From Cohnella candidum (GTDB lineage Bacteria; Bacillota; Bacilli; Paenibacillales; Paenibacillaceae): a DNA stretch of 64,000 bases. The notes under the pieces are model-generated. The model was not told the DNA's origin and ran no database searches. It saw only the letters and a list, made by a program, of their open reading frames with translations. Below, one piece after another: positions 7,052 through 15,586 of the stretch. The stretch's first letter is position 1, and every line of letters starts with the position of its first letter. Both the position numbers and the translations under genes were made by a program. The stretch is from NCBI RefSeq assembly GCF_003713065.1, contig NZ_CP033433.1, positions 2,791,001 through 2,855,000 of the forward strand. The letters are read 5' to 3'.

Positions 7052-8281
7052 TTACCCAAACTCCCGCGGCCGGTCCGGATCCAAACCTTTCGTTTCTTGG
7101 CCCCAGAAGAACACCGCCGCCGCTCCGATGAGGATGGCCGCGAAGAAAACCGCGAAAATGGAGCCGATGGGCACCTCCCGCGCAGCGAGCATTCCAACCA
7201 GGTAAGGACCGATGACGCCGCCCAGCCGGCCGAAGGAGGCGGCCATGCCGACGCCCGTAGACCGGATCGCCGTCGGATACAACTCCGGCGTATAGGCGTA
7301 CATCGCTCCCCATGCGCCCAGATTGAAGAAGGACAAGCAAAAGCCCGCCGTCACGAGCATGCCCGCCGTATTCGAGTTGCCGAACCAGATCGCGCAGACG
7401 GCCGTCAGCAGCAAGTAGGAGACCAAGACAAATTTTCGGCCGAGCTTTTCCACGAAATAAGCCGCCGTGAAATAACCCGGCAATTGGGCCAAGGACATGA
7501 TCAGCACGTAGCGGAAGCTCTTCACCAGATCAAAGCCCTTCAGCATGACGACCGAAGGGAGCCACAAAAACATGCCGTAGTAAGAAAACACGACGGTAAA
7601 CCAAAGGATCCACAGCGTCACCGTCGAACGCCGGAACTTCCCCGACCACACGGAAGCGAAACGTTCACGGAACGGAAGCTTGTCCCGCTTCCGCCCTTGG
7701 TACAGCGGCGATTCGCCGATCGCCCTGCGCAAGTACAGGGCGTACAAGGCCGGAATGAGGCCGATGACGAAAGCCGCTCTCCAGCCATAGACCGGAACGA
7801 AGAAATAGGCGATCAGGGCGGATACGATCCACCCGGCGGCCCAAAAGCTTTCGAGCAGGACGACCGCTCTTCCTCTCTCCTTCGGGGGCACCGATTCGGA
7901 TACGAGAGTCGAAGCGACCGGCAGTTCCCCGCCCAATCCGAAACCGGATACGAAGCGAAGCGCGCACAATACCGCAAACCCCGTCGCCAGTGCGGACAAA
8001 CCGCTGGCGGCGGAGAAAATCAACAGCGTCCAAAGCAGGATCGGCCTTCTTCCGAAGCGGTCGGCCAGCGATCCCGCGACGATGGCGCCCGCTGCCATGC
8101 CAAGGGAATTGAAGGCGGCAAGCAGCCCGGTGGCTTCTTTGCCCAAGTGCCAGTCCTTGGCAAGCGCAGCCATGACGAACGAGATGAGTCCGACCTCCAT
8201 CGCGTCGAACAGCCAGCTCAGGCCAGCGCTGAAGAGCAGCTTCCGTTGTTTGGGATCTTGCCACAAAACGAAGTTTCGCAT
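7052..8281 (-). CDS. MFS transporter resembling NiaP/YceI of the metabolite symporter group
   Basis: A 409-residue, 12-segment major facilitator. The start is ATG 8281 behind AAGGAAA; earlier ATGs in the frame lack a site. Motifs fit the sugar/aromatic acid:H+ symporter branch: LFDAMEVGLISFVMAALAKDW in segment 1, GSLADRFGRRPILLW in loop 2-3, RFVSGFGLGGELPVASTLVSE in segment 4, YFVEKLGRKFVLVSY in loop 8-9 and YTPELYPTAIRSTGVGM in segment 10. B. subtilis YceI, a niacin transporter, has the same look, so nicotinate or another aromatic acid is my best guess. The 64-residue repeat protein follows in the same transcript. Confidence 0.8.
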   Translation of the reverse strand: MRNFVLWQDPKQRKLLFSAGLSWLFDAMEVGLISFVMAALAKDWHLGKEATGLLAAFNSLGMAAGAIVAGSLADRFGRRPILLWTLLIFSAASGLSALATGFAVLCALRFVSGFGLGGELPVASTLVSESVPPKERGRAVVLLESFWAAGWIVSALIAYFFVPVYGWRAAFVIGLIPALYALYLRRAIGESPLYQGRKRDKLPFRERFASVWSGKFRRSTVTLWILWFTVVFSYYGMFLWLPSVVMLKGFDLVKSFRYVLIMSLAQLPGYFTAAYFVEKLGRKFVLVSYLLLTAVCAIWFGNSNTAGMLVTAGFCLSFFNLGAWGAMYAYTPELYPTAIRSTGVGMAASFGRLGGVIGPYLVGMLAAREVPIGSIFAVFFAAILIGAAAVFFWGQETKGLDPDRPREFG

Positions 8282-8415
8282 GTTCGGATTTCCTTTTCTC
8301 GTGTAAGAATTGATAATCCTATTGTACCCATTTCGCAGTCCCAAGCTTTGAAGCCGGGAAGGAATGGGAAGGCTGATGAGGGAGACGGAGGACATCATTC
8401 GCAGCGAGGTAGGCC

Positions 8416-10281
8416 ATGACCATGATCCGAGGTTCGCTCACCAAAATCAAAAACTCGAAGGCGGTTCAGCTGCTCAATCGCTGGAAAGTGCCGCATCTGC
8501 TCGTTCCGGCGGCCGTGATCGCTTTCGTCTATCGCCAGGGGCATAAAGAGTTCAAAAGCATCGATTGGGGAACGACGCTACACTCGATCCGCGAAATGAA
8601 AATTTCCTCGCTCGCGCTTCTGCTGGCGTTTGCCTTTCTCTCCGTCGCGGTCATCGGGGGTTACGATCTCATCATCCGCAGACATTTCCGGCTGCCCATA
8701 CCGGCGGGGACGATTTTCCGATATGCCTGGATCGCCAATACGTCCAACAGCGTCATCGGGTTCGCGGGCATTGCCGGCGCCGGGCTCCGAACCGTTCTGT
8801 ACCGGAAATGGGACATCCCGATGCCGACCATTGCCGCTTCGATCGCTTTCCTGTCCACGATGACGATATCCGGACTTTCGTTGATGGCGTGGGCGGGCCT
8901 CTTCGGCTGGCTGCCGATGGGGTCCGTGCTTCGCGTGCATCCCTGGATCCGATGGGTCGTTTGGGGGGATGCGCTCATTTTGCCCGGGCTGTTGCTGCTG
9001 CAGCGGTCCCGTCTGCTCGCCAAATGGTTTCGCCGGCAGGAAAAGTCGCCCATGGATTGGGGCACGATCGGCACCACGGTCGGCCTCTCCGTGCTCGAGT
9101 GGACGATGGCCGGAATGACGTTCTGGCTGACGGCGAATCTTCTTCTTCCGGGCTTGCCTCTTTCGGAAGGGCTCGGCGTTTTCACGGTCGCGGCGATTAC
9201 CGGGTTGGTCTGCATGGCGCCTGGAGGTATCGGAGGATTCGATCTGACGGCTCTGCTCGGCCTCCACCTGCTGGGACACTCTTCGGGGGTCGCCGCCGCG
9301 GTGCTCGTCTTGTTCCGGCTGTCGTATTACCTCATTCCTTGGCTCGTCGGTTTGGTCATGGCGGCGGTCGAGTTTACTTTGCTCGGACGCAGGAAACCGG
9401 AGACGGTCGGAGCGCCGGACCTGGGTTACGTGCTGAACCCCTGGCAAAAACTCTGGAGCGGACCCGAGCAGGGCCGGGCGATCGGGGAGATCGGGGCATG
9501 GTCGCTCGGCAAACTCGTGTTCGCCGGCGGCTTCGTGCTTTTGTTATCCGCAGCGACTCCTCGCCTGCTGATTCGGCTGCGTTTTGCCGAAGAGCTGCTG
9601 TCCACGCCTCTGCTTCGTTTGTCGCATCAACTCAGCGTCGTCATCGGTCTCTTGTTGATCGTACTGTCCTGGGGGATCACGCACCGCGTCAAGCCGGCTT
9701 TCGGATGGACGATCGCCCTGCTGGCCGCCGGATCGATTTTCACGTTCACGAAGGCGTTTGACTACGAAGAAGCCCTCTTCCTGCTTGGCGTCTGCGTCAT
9801 GCTGTGGGTCTCCCGGCGCCATTTTTACCGCGCTTCCTCCCCTTACGGCGCGGAACATGCCGCCCGGTGGGGGTTCGTCACGCTCGTGATCGCTTTTGCC
9901 TATATCTATGTCGGGATCGGCACCCGTCCGGGCCTGTTGAACGCGGTTGGGCCGTGGCCGTCGACGGCCTCCCAATTCGCCGTGACCGCCGTAATGGCGC
10001 TGTCCGTATGCTGGCTTGTTCTCGTGATGGTGCTGTTGTTCCGGCCGATGCGGCGGATCGGAAAGGGACGCTCGATATTCGCGGCGCTCGGCGGAAAAGT
10101 CCACATTCCCTATACCCGCAGGAAAGACCGTCTCGTCGTCGTGGGAGAACCGGAAGGCGATCCGCGCCATATCGGCAAAGCGATGGAAGACTTCCGCCGT
10201 TTCGCGGACCGATATTCGTTAACGGTCGAGTTCGGCGATTTCGGAGCGGCCGCGGAAGAAGGGGACAACGGGGACGTTTAA
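8416..10281 (+). CDS. MprF-like flippase with a truncated lysyl-phosphatidylglycerol synthase domain
   Basis: A 621-residue membrane protein. Residues about 1-335 read as the MprF flippase domain (SNSVIGFAGIAGAGLRTVLYRKW and GLVCMAPGGIGGFDLTALLGLHLLG are its signatures), and a second hydrophobic block at about 350-560 fills out the usual 14 segments. Residues about 563-621 (VHIPYTRRKDRLVVVGEPEGDPRHIGKAMEDFRRFADRY) match the start of the cytoplasmic synthase domain, which then stops; full-length MprF is about 840 residues and needs the whole domain to add lysine to phosphatidylglycerol. The protein can therefore be only a flippase, or the gene is decaying. GAGG precedes ATG 8416. It stands alone between divergent neighbours. 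Confidence 0.8.
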   Translation: MTMIRGSLTKIKNSKAVQLLNRWKVPHLLVPAAVIAFVYRQGHKEFKSIDWGTTLHSIREMKISSLALLLAFAFLSVAVIGGYDLIIRRHFRLPIPAGTIFRYAWIANTSNSVIGFAGIAGAGLRTVLYRKWDIPMPTIAASIAFLSTMTISGLSLMAWAGLFGWLPMGSVLRVHPWIRWVVWGDALILPGLLLLQRSRLLAKWFRRQEKSPMDWGTIGTTVGLSVLEWTMAGMTFWLTANLLLPGLPLSEGLGVFTVAAITGLVCMAPGGIGGFDLTALLGLHLLGHSSGVAAAVLVLFRLSYYLIPWLVGLVMAAVEFTLLGRRKPETVGAPDLGYVLNPWQKLWSGPEQGRAIGEIGAWSLGKLVFAGGFVLLLSAATPRLLIRLRFAEELLSTPLLRLSHQLSVVIGLLLIVLSWGITHRVKPAFGWTIALLAAGSIFTFTKAFDYEEALFLLGVCVMLWVSRRHFYRASSPYGAEHAARWGFVTLVIAFAYIYVGIGTRPGLLNAVGPWPSTASQFAVTAVMALSVCWLVLVMVLLFRPMRRIGKGRSIFAALGGKVHIPYTRRKDRLVVVGEPEGDPRHIGKAMEDFRRFADRYSLTVEFGDFGAAAEEGDNGDV

Positions 10282-10307
10282 TCGGCATGGCGGGAAGACC
10301 GCGTTTG

Positions 10308-10313
10308 TATAAT
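10308..10313 (+). promoter_or_regulatory. -10 hexamer for the sigma-54 activator gene
   Basis: A perfect TATAAT about 45 bp ahead of the activator start. The -35 region is poor, so expression is probably weak or helped. Confidence 0.35.
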
Positions 10314-10358
10314 GACAAGTAGCGGTTTTTCCGAAACCCAGCGGAAGCGGGTGAACGC

Positions 10359-11816
10359 ATGTCCGATCGGAGCGGCTTCGTCTCCCCTTATTTCGAGAAA
10401 ATCCTCAATATCGTGGATGTCGGCGTCCATTTGATCGACCGCGAAGGAACGACCGTATTCTATAACGATAAAATGGCGGAAATGGACGGCTTCGAACGAG
10501 AACAGGTGCTGGGGCGCAACATTTTCGATCTCTATCCCTCCCTTACGCACGAAACGAGCACGCTGGCCAAGGCGCTGCGGTCGGGCGATGAGCTGCCGGA
10601 GCATATCCAAACGTACTACAACCTCGCCGGCAAACGGATTACCACGATCAACCGCACGTATCCCTTGATCGAGAACGGCCGGATCATCGGCGCGCTGGAA
10701 GTCGCCAAGGATATTACCGGAATCGTGAACCTGCACGATCAGATCCTCGACCTTCGGCGCCAGCTTTATCCGGGCAAGGAAAAGGACGCGAAAACCAAAG
10801 GCACCGCTCGGTACGAGTTCAGCGACCTGATCGGCAAAAGCCGGCCGTTCGCGGAGGCGCTCGCGCTGGCCAAAAAAACGTCCCGCACCGCCTCCCCCGT
10901 CATGATCTGCGGGCCGACGGGAACCGGCAAGGAACTGTTCGCCCAAAGCATCCACAACGCCGGCGCGCGCCGGAACCGGCCTTTCGTCGCGCAGAACTGC
11001 GCGGCCGTGCCCGGCGATTTGCTGGAGGGCATCATGTTCGGTACCGCCAGGGGCGCCTTCACCGGAGCCGTCGACCGGCCCGGCCTGTTCGAGCAGGCCG
11101 GCGGGGGCACGCTCTTCCTCGACGAATTGAATAGTTTGGACCTGTATTTGCAAGCCAAGCTGCTGCGCGTGCTGCAGGACGGCATGGTCCGGCGCGTCGG
11201 CGGAACCAAGGAGCAGCAGGTGGACGTTCGGATCATTACCGCGATGAACTCGGATCCGCAGGAAGCGCTCGAGAAAGGGCTGCTGCGCTACGACCTGTAC
11301 TATCGGCTGAACGTCGTCACCTTGCATCTGCCGCCATTGCAGCAACGGCTCGATGACATTCCGCTGCTCGCGGAGCATTTTATCGAGAAGCTCAATCCGA
11401 TGTTCGGGACGAAAATCGCCGGACTCTCGCCCCCTGCGCTGGACCGGCTGCTGGCCTACGGTTGGCCGGGCAACGTGAGGGAATTGGGCCATGCGATCGA
11501 GTCCGCATTCAACATGGTGGAGCTGGACGAGGAGACGATCGAGGAGCATCACTTGCCTGCCCACTTGCGGGAGCCGGCATTTAAGTATGCTCCTTTGACC
11601 GCGTCCGTGTCTTCGCGCTTGCCGGAGCCTCCGCCTTCGTCGGTCGACGACAATTTGGCGGAGCGTTTGCGGCGGATGGAGCGGGAGGCGATCGTAGACG
11701 CGATGCAGGCGCACGGCTACAACATCACCGCCGCTGCGCAAGCGCTCGGGCTCAAGCGCCAGGCGCTGCAATATAAGCTCGCCCGCTACGGTATCCCGAA
11801 GGGACCGCGAGGGTAG
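10359..11816 (+). CDS. kamR: Sigma-54-dependent activator (PAS, AAA+, Fis), likely KamR
   Basis: A 485-residue bacterial enhancer-binding protein. Residues about 8-115 form a PAS sensor (ILNIVDVGVHLIDREG, FYNDKMAEMDGF); about 155-395 form the AAA+ motor, with Walker A GPTGTGKE at 185-192, the sigma-54-contact loop GAFTGA at 232-237, Walker B GGTLFLDE and the R-finger region; the C terminus is a Fis-type helix-turn-helix (NITAAAQALGLKRQALQYKL). All motifs for ATP-driven opening of sigma-54 promoters are intact. It is RocR-like in layout. Next to kamA and three -24/-12 promoters, it is almost surely the activator of the lysine locus; sigma-54 control of a kam locus is known in B. thuringiensis. 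The PAS ligand is unknown, and lysine or a product is likely. Confidence 0.9.
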   Translation: MSDRSGFVSPYFEKILNIVDVGVHLIDREGTTVFYNDKMAEMDGFEREQVLGRNIFDLYPSLTHETSTLAKALRSGDELPEHIQTYYNLAGKRITTINRTYPLIENGRIIGALEVAKDITGIVNLHDQILDLRRQLYPGKEKDAKTKGTARYEFSDLIGKSRPFAEALALAKKTSRTASPVMICGPTGTGKELFAQSIHNAGARRNRPFVAQNCAAVPGDLLEGIMFGTARGAFTGAVDRPGLFEQAGGGTLFLDELNSLDLYLQAKLLRVLQDGMVRRVGGTKEQQVDVRIITAMNSDPQEALEKGLLRYDLYYRLNVVTLHLPPLQQRLDDIPLLAEHFIEKLNPMFGTKIAGLSPPALDRLLAYGWPGNVRELGHAIESAFNMVELDEETIEEHHLPAHLREPAFKYAPLTASVSSRLPEPPPSSVDDNLAERLRRMEREAIVDAMQAHGYNITAAAQALGLKRQALQYKLARYGIPKGPRG

Positions 11817-11833
11817 GTGACAGTGGCCTTTAT

Positions 11834-12021
11834 CTGCAGTTCGATTTTGCACAACTATTCGAGTCCTCCGTCTTGAACGATGGGTTCTAGTTCGGATTTG
11901 CACACTTGCAACCGCGATTTTCTACCATGAATCTCAAAAGCGGCCTCTAAGCGGGGAAAATCGAACTGCAGCGCTGAAATTGGCATTTTTAAGCATGCAA
12001 GTGGGCAAAACCGAGCTACAG
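11834..12021. repeat. Phased palindromic repeat, copy A (two forward, two reverse arms)
   Basis: Two forward arms, CTGCAGTTCGATTTTGCAC at 11834 and CTAGTTCGGATTTGCAC at 11887, have their AGTTCG cores 51 bp apart. Two reverse arms, AAAATCGAACTGCAG ending at 11971 and AAAACCGAGCTACAG ending at 12021, have cores 50 bp apart. The inner arm pair spans 79 bp, as in copy B at 41199-41380. The array fills most of the 342-bp gap between kamR and kamA, has no plausible reading frame, and ends before the kamR terminator. Confidence 0.8.
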
Positions 12022-12057
12022 CGTGGACCCTCTCGACATAAATCGAAATCGCTTATC

Positions 12058-12082
12058 GGCTCCCCAGGCGGGAGCCTTTTTT
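12058..12082 (+). terminator. Terminator of the kamR gene
   Basis: GGCTCCC (12058-12064) pairs with GGGAGCC (12070-12076) around a 5-base loop, followed by six T. It lies 20 bp ahead of the kamA sigma-54 promoter and so insulates it from kamR transcription. Confidence 0.85.
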
Positions 12083-12101
12083 GTGCTTGGTCCGGCGTCG
12101 C

Positions 12102-12117
12102 TGGCATGCGACTTGCA
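12102..12117 (+). promoter_or_regulatory. Sigma-54 (-24/-12) promoter of kamA
   Basis: TGGCATGCGACTTGCA matches TGGCAC-N5-TTGCA with one change. The invariant GG and GC are 10 bp apart. The start site would be near 12129, 30 bp before the kamA ATG. Confidence 0.9.
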
Positions 12118-12158
12118 ACTCTAGAGAGTCATCAGGCAATCTCTTGGAGGTGCGATAC

Positions 12159-13589
12159 ATGAACATGCCCGCCGGCGAAATCCAAGGGGGAACCGCCAAC
12201 GTTCCTCTGAGCAGCAAGCGGCATTGGAAAGAAATCGCGTTGTGGAAAGACGTCACGGATGAACAATGGAACGATTGGATCTGGCAGCTCACGCACACGA
12301 TCAAAACGCTGGATGAGCTCAAGCAAGTCGTCAATCTCACGCCGGATGAGGAGGAAGGCGTCCGGATTTCCACCCAAACGATCCCGCTTAACATCACCCC
12401 TTACTACGCGTCGCTTATGCACCCGGACGATCCGCGCTGCCCGATCCGGATGCAGTCGGTCCCCATTTCGGCGGAGCTGCTGAAGACGAAGTACGATCTC
12501 GAGGACCCGCTTTTCGAGGATGAGGACTCTCCGACGCCGGGGCTGACGCACCGCTATCCCGACCGCGTCCTGTTTTTGGTGACCAACCAATGTTCGATGT
12601 ACTGCCGGTACTGCACGCGGCGCCGTTTCTCCGGCCAAGTCGGGATGGGCGTACCTAAGAAACAGATGGACGACGCGATCGACTACATCCGCCGCACGCC
12701 GGAGGTCCGCGACGTCCTGCTGTCGGGCGGAGACGGGCTGTTGATCAACGACACGATTCTCGAGTACATTTTGAAAAACCTCAGGGAAATCCCGCACGTC
12801 GAAATCATCCGCATCGGAACGCGCGCTCCCGTCGTTTTCCCGCAGCGAATCACCGAGAATCTGTGCAACCTCATCCGCAAATACCATCCGATTTGGCTGA
12901 ATACTCACTTCAACCATCCCCTCGAAATAACGGAGGAAGCCAAACGGGCTTGCGCCATGCTCGCAGACGCAGGCGTTCCGCTTGGAAACCAATCCGTCAT
13001 CCTCGCCGGCATCAACGACAGCACGCACATCATGAAACGGCTCATGCACGAGCTCGTCAAAATCCGCGTCCGCCCCTACTACATCTATCAATGCGACTTG
13101 TCCGAAGGAATCGGCCATTTTCGCGCCCCCGTCTCCAAAGGGCTGGAGATCATCGAATCCCTTCGCGGGCACACCTCCGGCTACGCCGTGCCGACTTTCG
13201 TCGTCGATGCCCCGGGCGGCGGCGGCAAAATCGCGCTCCAGCCGAACTATCTCATTTCGCAAAGCCAAGATAAAGTGATTCTGCGAAACTACGAAGGCGT
13301 CATCGTCGGGTACCCCGAGCCGCAAAATTACGTGCCGGGACGCGCCGACGAATATTTCAACGAAATTTACGGCATCGACAAAGAGCCGGAGAACACGGGC
13401 ATCATCGCCCTCATCAAAGACGAAAAATTCAACTTGGTGCCGGAAAATTTGCGCCGGATCGGCAGGAGGAAAATCTACGAGCAGGCGCCGGATCACACCT
13501 CGCTCAAGGATCGCCGGGAGAAACGGGACGCGATGAAGCAGAAGCTGATCCGCGCCCGCCAAACCGATCAGCCGCCCGCCACGGAGTGA
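12159..13589 (+). CDS. kamA: Lysine 2,3-aminomutase (radical SAM, PLP)
   Basis: A 476-residue enzyme that converts L-lysine to L-beta-lysine in the cytoplasm. The radical-SAM cluster cysteines CSMYCRYC are Cys145, Cys149 and Cys152; LLSGGDGLL is the SAM-binding GGE-type segment; APGGGGKI provides the PLP-binding Lys357. Length and the C-terminal extension match the Firmicute KamA group. The ATG at 12159 follows TTGGAGGTG. It is preceded by a sigma-54 promoter and flanked by yodQRST and yodP, the partners found with kamA in B. subtilis, where they form one operon; here they are split into three transcription units. Confidence 0.95.
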   Translation: MNMPAGEIQGGTANVPLSSKRHWKEIALWKDVTDEQWNDWIWQLTHTIKTLDELKQVVNLTPDEEEGVRISTQTIPLNITPYYASLMHPDDPRCPIRMQSVPISAELLKTKYDLEDPLFEDEDSPTPGLTHRYPDRVLFLVTNQCSMYCRYCTRRRFSGQVGMGVPKKQMDDAIDYIRRTPEVRDVLLSGGDGLLINDTILEYILKNLREIPHVEIIRIGTRAPVVFPQRITENLCNLIRKYHPIWLNTHFNHPLEITEEAKRACAMLADAGVPLGNQSVILAGINDSTHIMKRLMHELVKIRVRPYYIYQCDLSEGIGHFRAPVSKGLEIIESLRGHTSGYAVPTFVVDAPGGGGKIALQPNYLISQSQDKVILRNYEGVIVGYPEPQNYVPGRADEYFNEIYGIDKEPENTGIIALIKDEKFNLVPENLRRIGRRKIYEQAPDHTSLKDRREKRDAMKQKLIRARQTDQPPATE

Positions 13590-13595
13590 GCACAC

Positions 13596-13633
13596 AAAAA
13601 AGACCTTGCCGCGGCTTTCAGCGGGCAAGGTCT
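13596..13633. terminator. Bidirectional terminator between kamA and yodQ
   Basis: AGACCTTGCC (13601-13610) pairs with GGCAAGGTCT (13624-13633). T runs occur on both sides, strongest for the minus strand. The hairpin includes the last codons and the stop of yodQ, so it is shared by the two convergent units. Confidence 0.8.
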
Positions 13634-14907
13634 TCTTCGATTCCGCACCATTCGGCGATCGTGAGAGCGACGATCTCTGCAACCTCGAACATGCGGTCCA
13701 GCTCGATGTGTTCATCCGGGAAATGCGCCATCTGAGTGAGGCCCGGTCCGAATACGACGCAAGGCGTGTCGGCGAGCCGCGTGAGTAACCCTCCGTCCGT
13801 GCCCCAGGGCGACGCCTCGATTGCCGGCTCCTTGGCAAGCACATCCCGGTAATGCCCCGACAGCACGCGGACCAGCTCGTGTGCCGGGTCCACGCTGCCC
13901 GGCACCCATCTCGCGCCGAACCACTCCAATACGAGCGGAAACAAGGCGAACCAAGGATCGTTCTCTCCCAATCGCGCGAGCCACGCCGCCATTTCCGCCT
14001 GCGCCTGCTCGAGCGACTCTTCGGGGCCGACGCCGATTCTTCCCTCCAGCTTCACGGTGTCCGGGACGGAAGATGGCCAATTTCCTCCCGCGATGACGCC
14101 GATGTTAATCGGAAGCGGAATCGGATTGCCGGCGTAGAGCGGATCACGGACTCGGGCGTTCCTCGCCGCCTCCAATTCCCGCACATGGTGGATGACGGCC
14201 ATGCTCTTCTCGATCGCGCTGACGCCTTCGTACCGCGTTCCTCCGTGCGCGGACCTGCCCCGGACCGTGATGCGGAACCACATGGAACCCTGCTGCTTCG
14301 GAAAAATCCGCATATTCGTCGGCTCCGGAATCAAAGCCGCATCCGCCCGGTATCCGCGAAGAATCGCGTCCAGCGTGCCCGCGCCGCCGCTCTCTTCCTC
14401 GATGACGCTTTGCAGGATGACGTCGCCCCGCAGCCGCACGCCCAGATCGCGCAGCGCCCGAACGGCGAGCAGCAGCGACGCGGTGCCCCCTTTCATGTCC
14501 GAGGCGCCGCGCCCGTACAGCCGACCCTCCTCCGGGGAAACCTCCCCGCCGTACGGATGATGCCGCCACTGACCCAAGTCTCCCTCCGGCACGACGTCCG
14601 CGTGGCCGTTCAACAGAAGAGACCGCCCTCCGCCCGTTCCCCGTAACACCCCGACGACGTTCGGGCTTCCTTCGAACCTGTCTCGCGGCGAATAAAAATA
14701 AGGATGAGCGGCCAACTTCCCTCCGTCCGGTTCCCACGCCTCTACGTCAAAACCCGTGTCGCGCAGCCATTCGGCCACGATCCGCTGAACCCCCGATTCG
14801 TTGCCGGCGGTACTTGGAACGCGGACGAGGTTCTGCAGCAACGAGATGCCGTCCTTTCGATGTTGCTTCAACCAGTCGTGTACCCGCTCCTTCAGCGGCA
14901 TTTTCAT
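13618..14907 (-). CDS. yodQ: M20-family deacylase of the lysine locus (YodQ-like)
   Basis: A 429-residue M20 metallopeptidase of the ArgE/DapE group, which hydrolyses N-acyl amino acids with two metal ions. Metal and catalytic motifs are seen in LLLNGHADVVPEG, GRGASDMKGG and QSVIEEESGGAGT, and the dimer-domain histidine in GRSAHGGTRYEG. The start is ATG 14907 behind GAGAGGAG. It is last in yodT-S-R-Q, 16 bp after yodR. With the acetyltransferase YodP in the same locus, an acetylated beta-amino acid is a logical substrate, though that is inference from gene content. Confidence 0.85.
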   Translation of the reverse strand: MKMPLKERVHDWLKQHRKDGISLLQNLVRVPSTAGNESGVQRIVAEWLRDTGFDVEAWEPDGGKLAAHPYFYSPRDRFEGSPNVVGVLRGTGGGRSLLLNGHADVVPEGDLGQWRHHPYGGEVSPEEGRLYGRGASDMKGGTASLLLAVRALRDLGVRLRGDVILQSVIEEESGGAGTLDAILRGYRADAALIPEPTNMRIFPKQQGSMWFRITVRGRSAHGGTRYEGVSAIEKSMAVIHHVRELEAARNARVRDPLYAGNPIPLPINIGVIAGGNWPSSVPDTVKLEGRIGVGPEESLEQAQAEMAAWLARLGENDPWFALFPLVLEWFGARWVPGSVDPAHELVRVLSGHYRDVLAKEPAIEASPWGTDGGLLTRLADTPCVVFGPGLTQMAHFPDEHIELDRMFEVAEIVALTIAEWCGIEEDLAR

Positions 14908-14923
14908 GAACTCCTCTCTCCGC

Positions 14924-15586
14924 TCATGGATTGACCACCACATGCTCCGGCACGATCAAATCCGCCTCGGTCCGATTCACCACGTCCTCGATGGAATAAG
15001 GCGCCATGACTTCCCGCAGCACTAACCCGTCCGGCGTTACTTCGATCACCGCCATGTCCGTGACGATCAGGTCGACGCACGCTTGCGCGGTTAACGGCAA
15101 CACGCATTGCCGCCGGATTTTCGGCTGGCCGTCGCGGTTGACATGGTTCATCAGCACGACTACCTTCTTCGCTTTCTGGGCCAGCTCCATTGCGCCGCCG
15201 ATGCCCGCCGTCCGTTTGCCCGGCACGATCCAATTCGCCAAATCCCCCTGCCCGCTCACTTCCAACGCCCCCAGCACGGTCATATCGATGCAACCGCGTC
15301 GGATCATCGCGAACGCGACGGCGCTGTCGCAATAAGAGGCGCCCGGCACAACCGTCACCGGATAACCGCCCGCGTTGCAGAGGAACGCATCCTCCTCCCC
15401 CGGCAGCGGCGACGGTCCCGCGCCCAGGATGCCGTTTTCGGCATGGAACACGACATGGACCCCTTCCGGGATGAAATCCGCAACCCGCGTCGGAATGCCG
15501 ATCCCTAAATTGACGACCATTCCGTCTCTCAATTCCCGCGCCGCGCGTCTCGCGATTCGGTCCCGGCTTGCTTCTCCCATACCCAT
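14924..15586 (-). CDS. yodR: CoA-transferase beta subunit (YodR-like)
   Basis: A 220-residue family I CoA-transferase beta subunit. The motif FHAENGILG carries Glu50, the residue that forms the glutamyl-CoA intermediate, and GIGIPTRVADFIP is the usual N-terminal segment. Together with YodS it would move CoA to a carboxylate, probably a beta-amino or oxo acid made from lysine. Its start is the ATG at 15586 behind GGGGTGA; this lies within yodS, so the two genes overlap by 58 bp in different frames and are probably translationally coupled. Confidence 0.88.
   Translation of the reverse strand: MGMGEASRDRIARRAARELRDGMVVNLGIGIPTRVADFIPEGVHVVFHAENGILGAGPSPLPGEEDAFLCNAGGYPVTVVPGASYCDSAVAFAMIRRGCIDMTVLGALEVSGQGDLANWIVPGKRTAGIGGAMELAQKAKKVVVLMNHVNRDGQPKIRRQCVLPLTAQACVDLIVTDMAVIEVTPDGLVLREVMAPYSIEDVVNRTEADLIVPEHVVVNP

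Noticed and set aside
10278..11903. 541-residue open frame opposite the activator gene
   Set aside because: Antisense to a gene with intact AAA+ and Fis motifs; Arg/His-rich and without domains.
11817..12158. Riboswitch or leader of kamA
   Set aside because: The sigma-54 start near 12129 leaves a leader of only about 30 bases; the rest of the gap is explained by the repeat and the kamR terminator.
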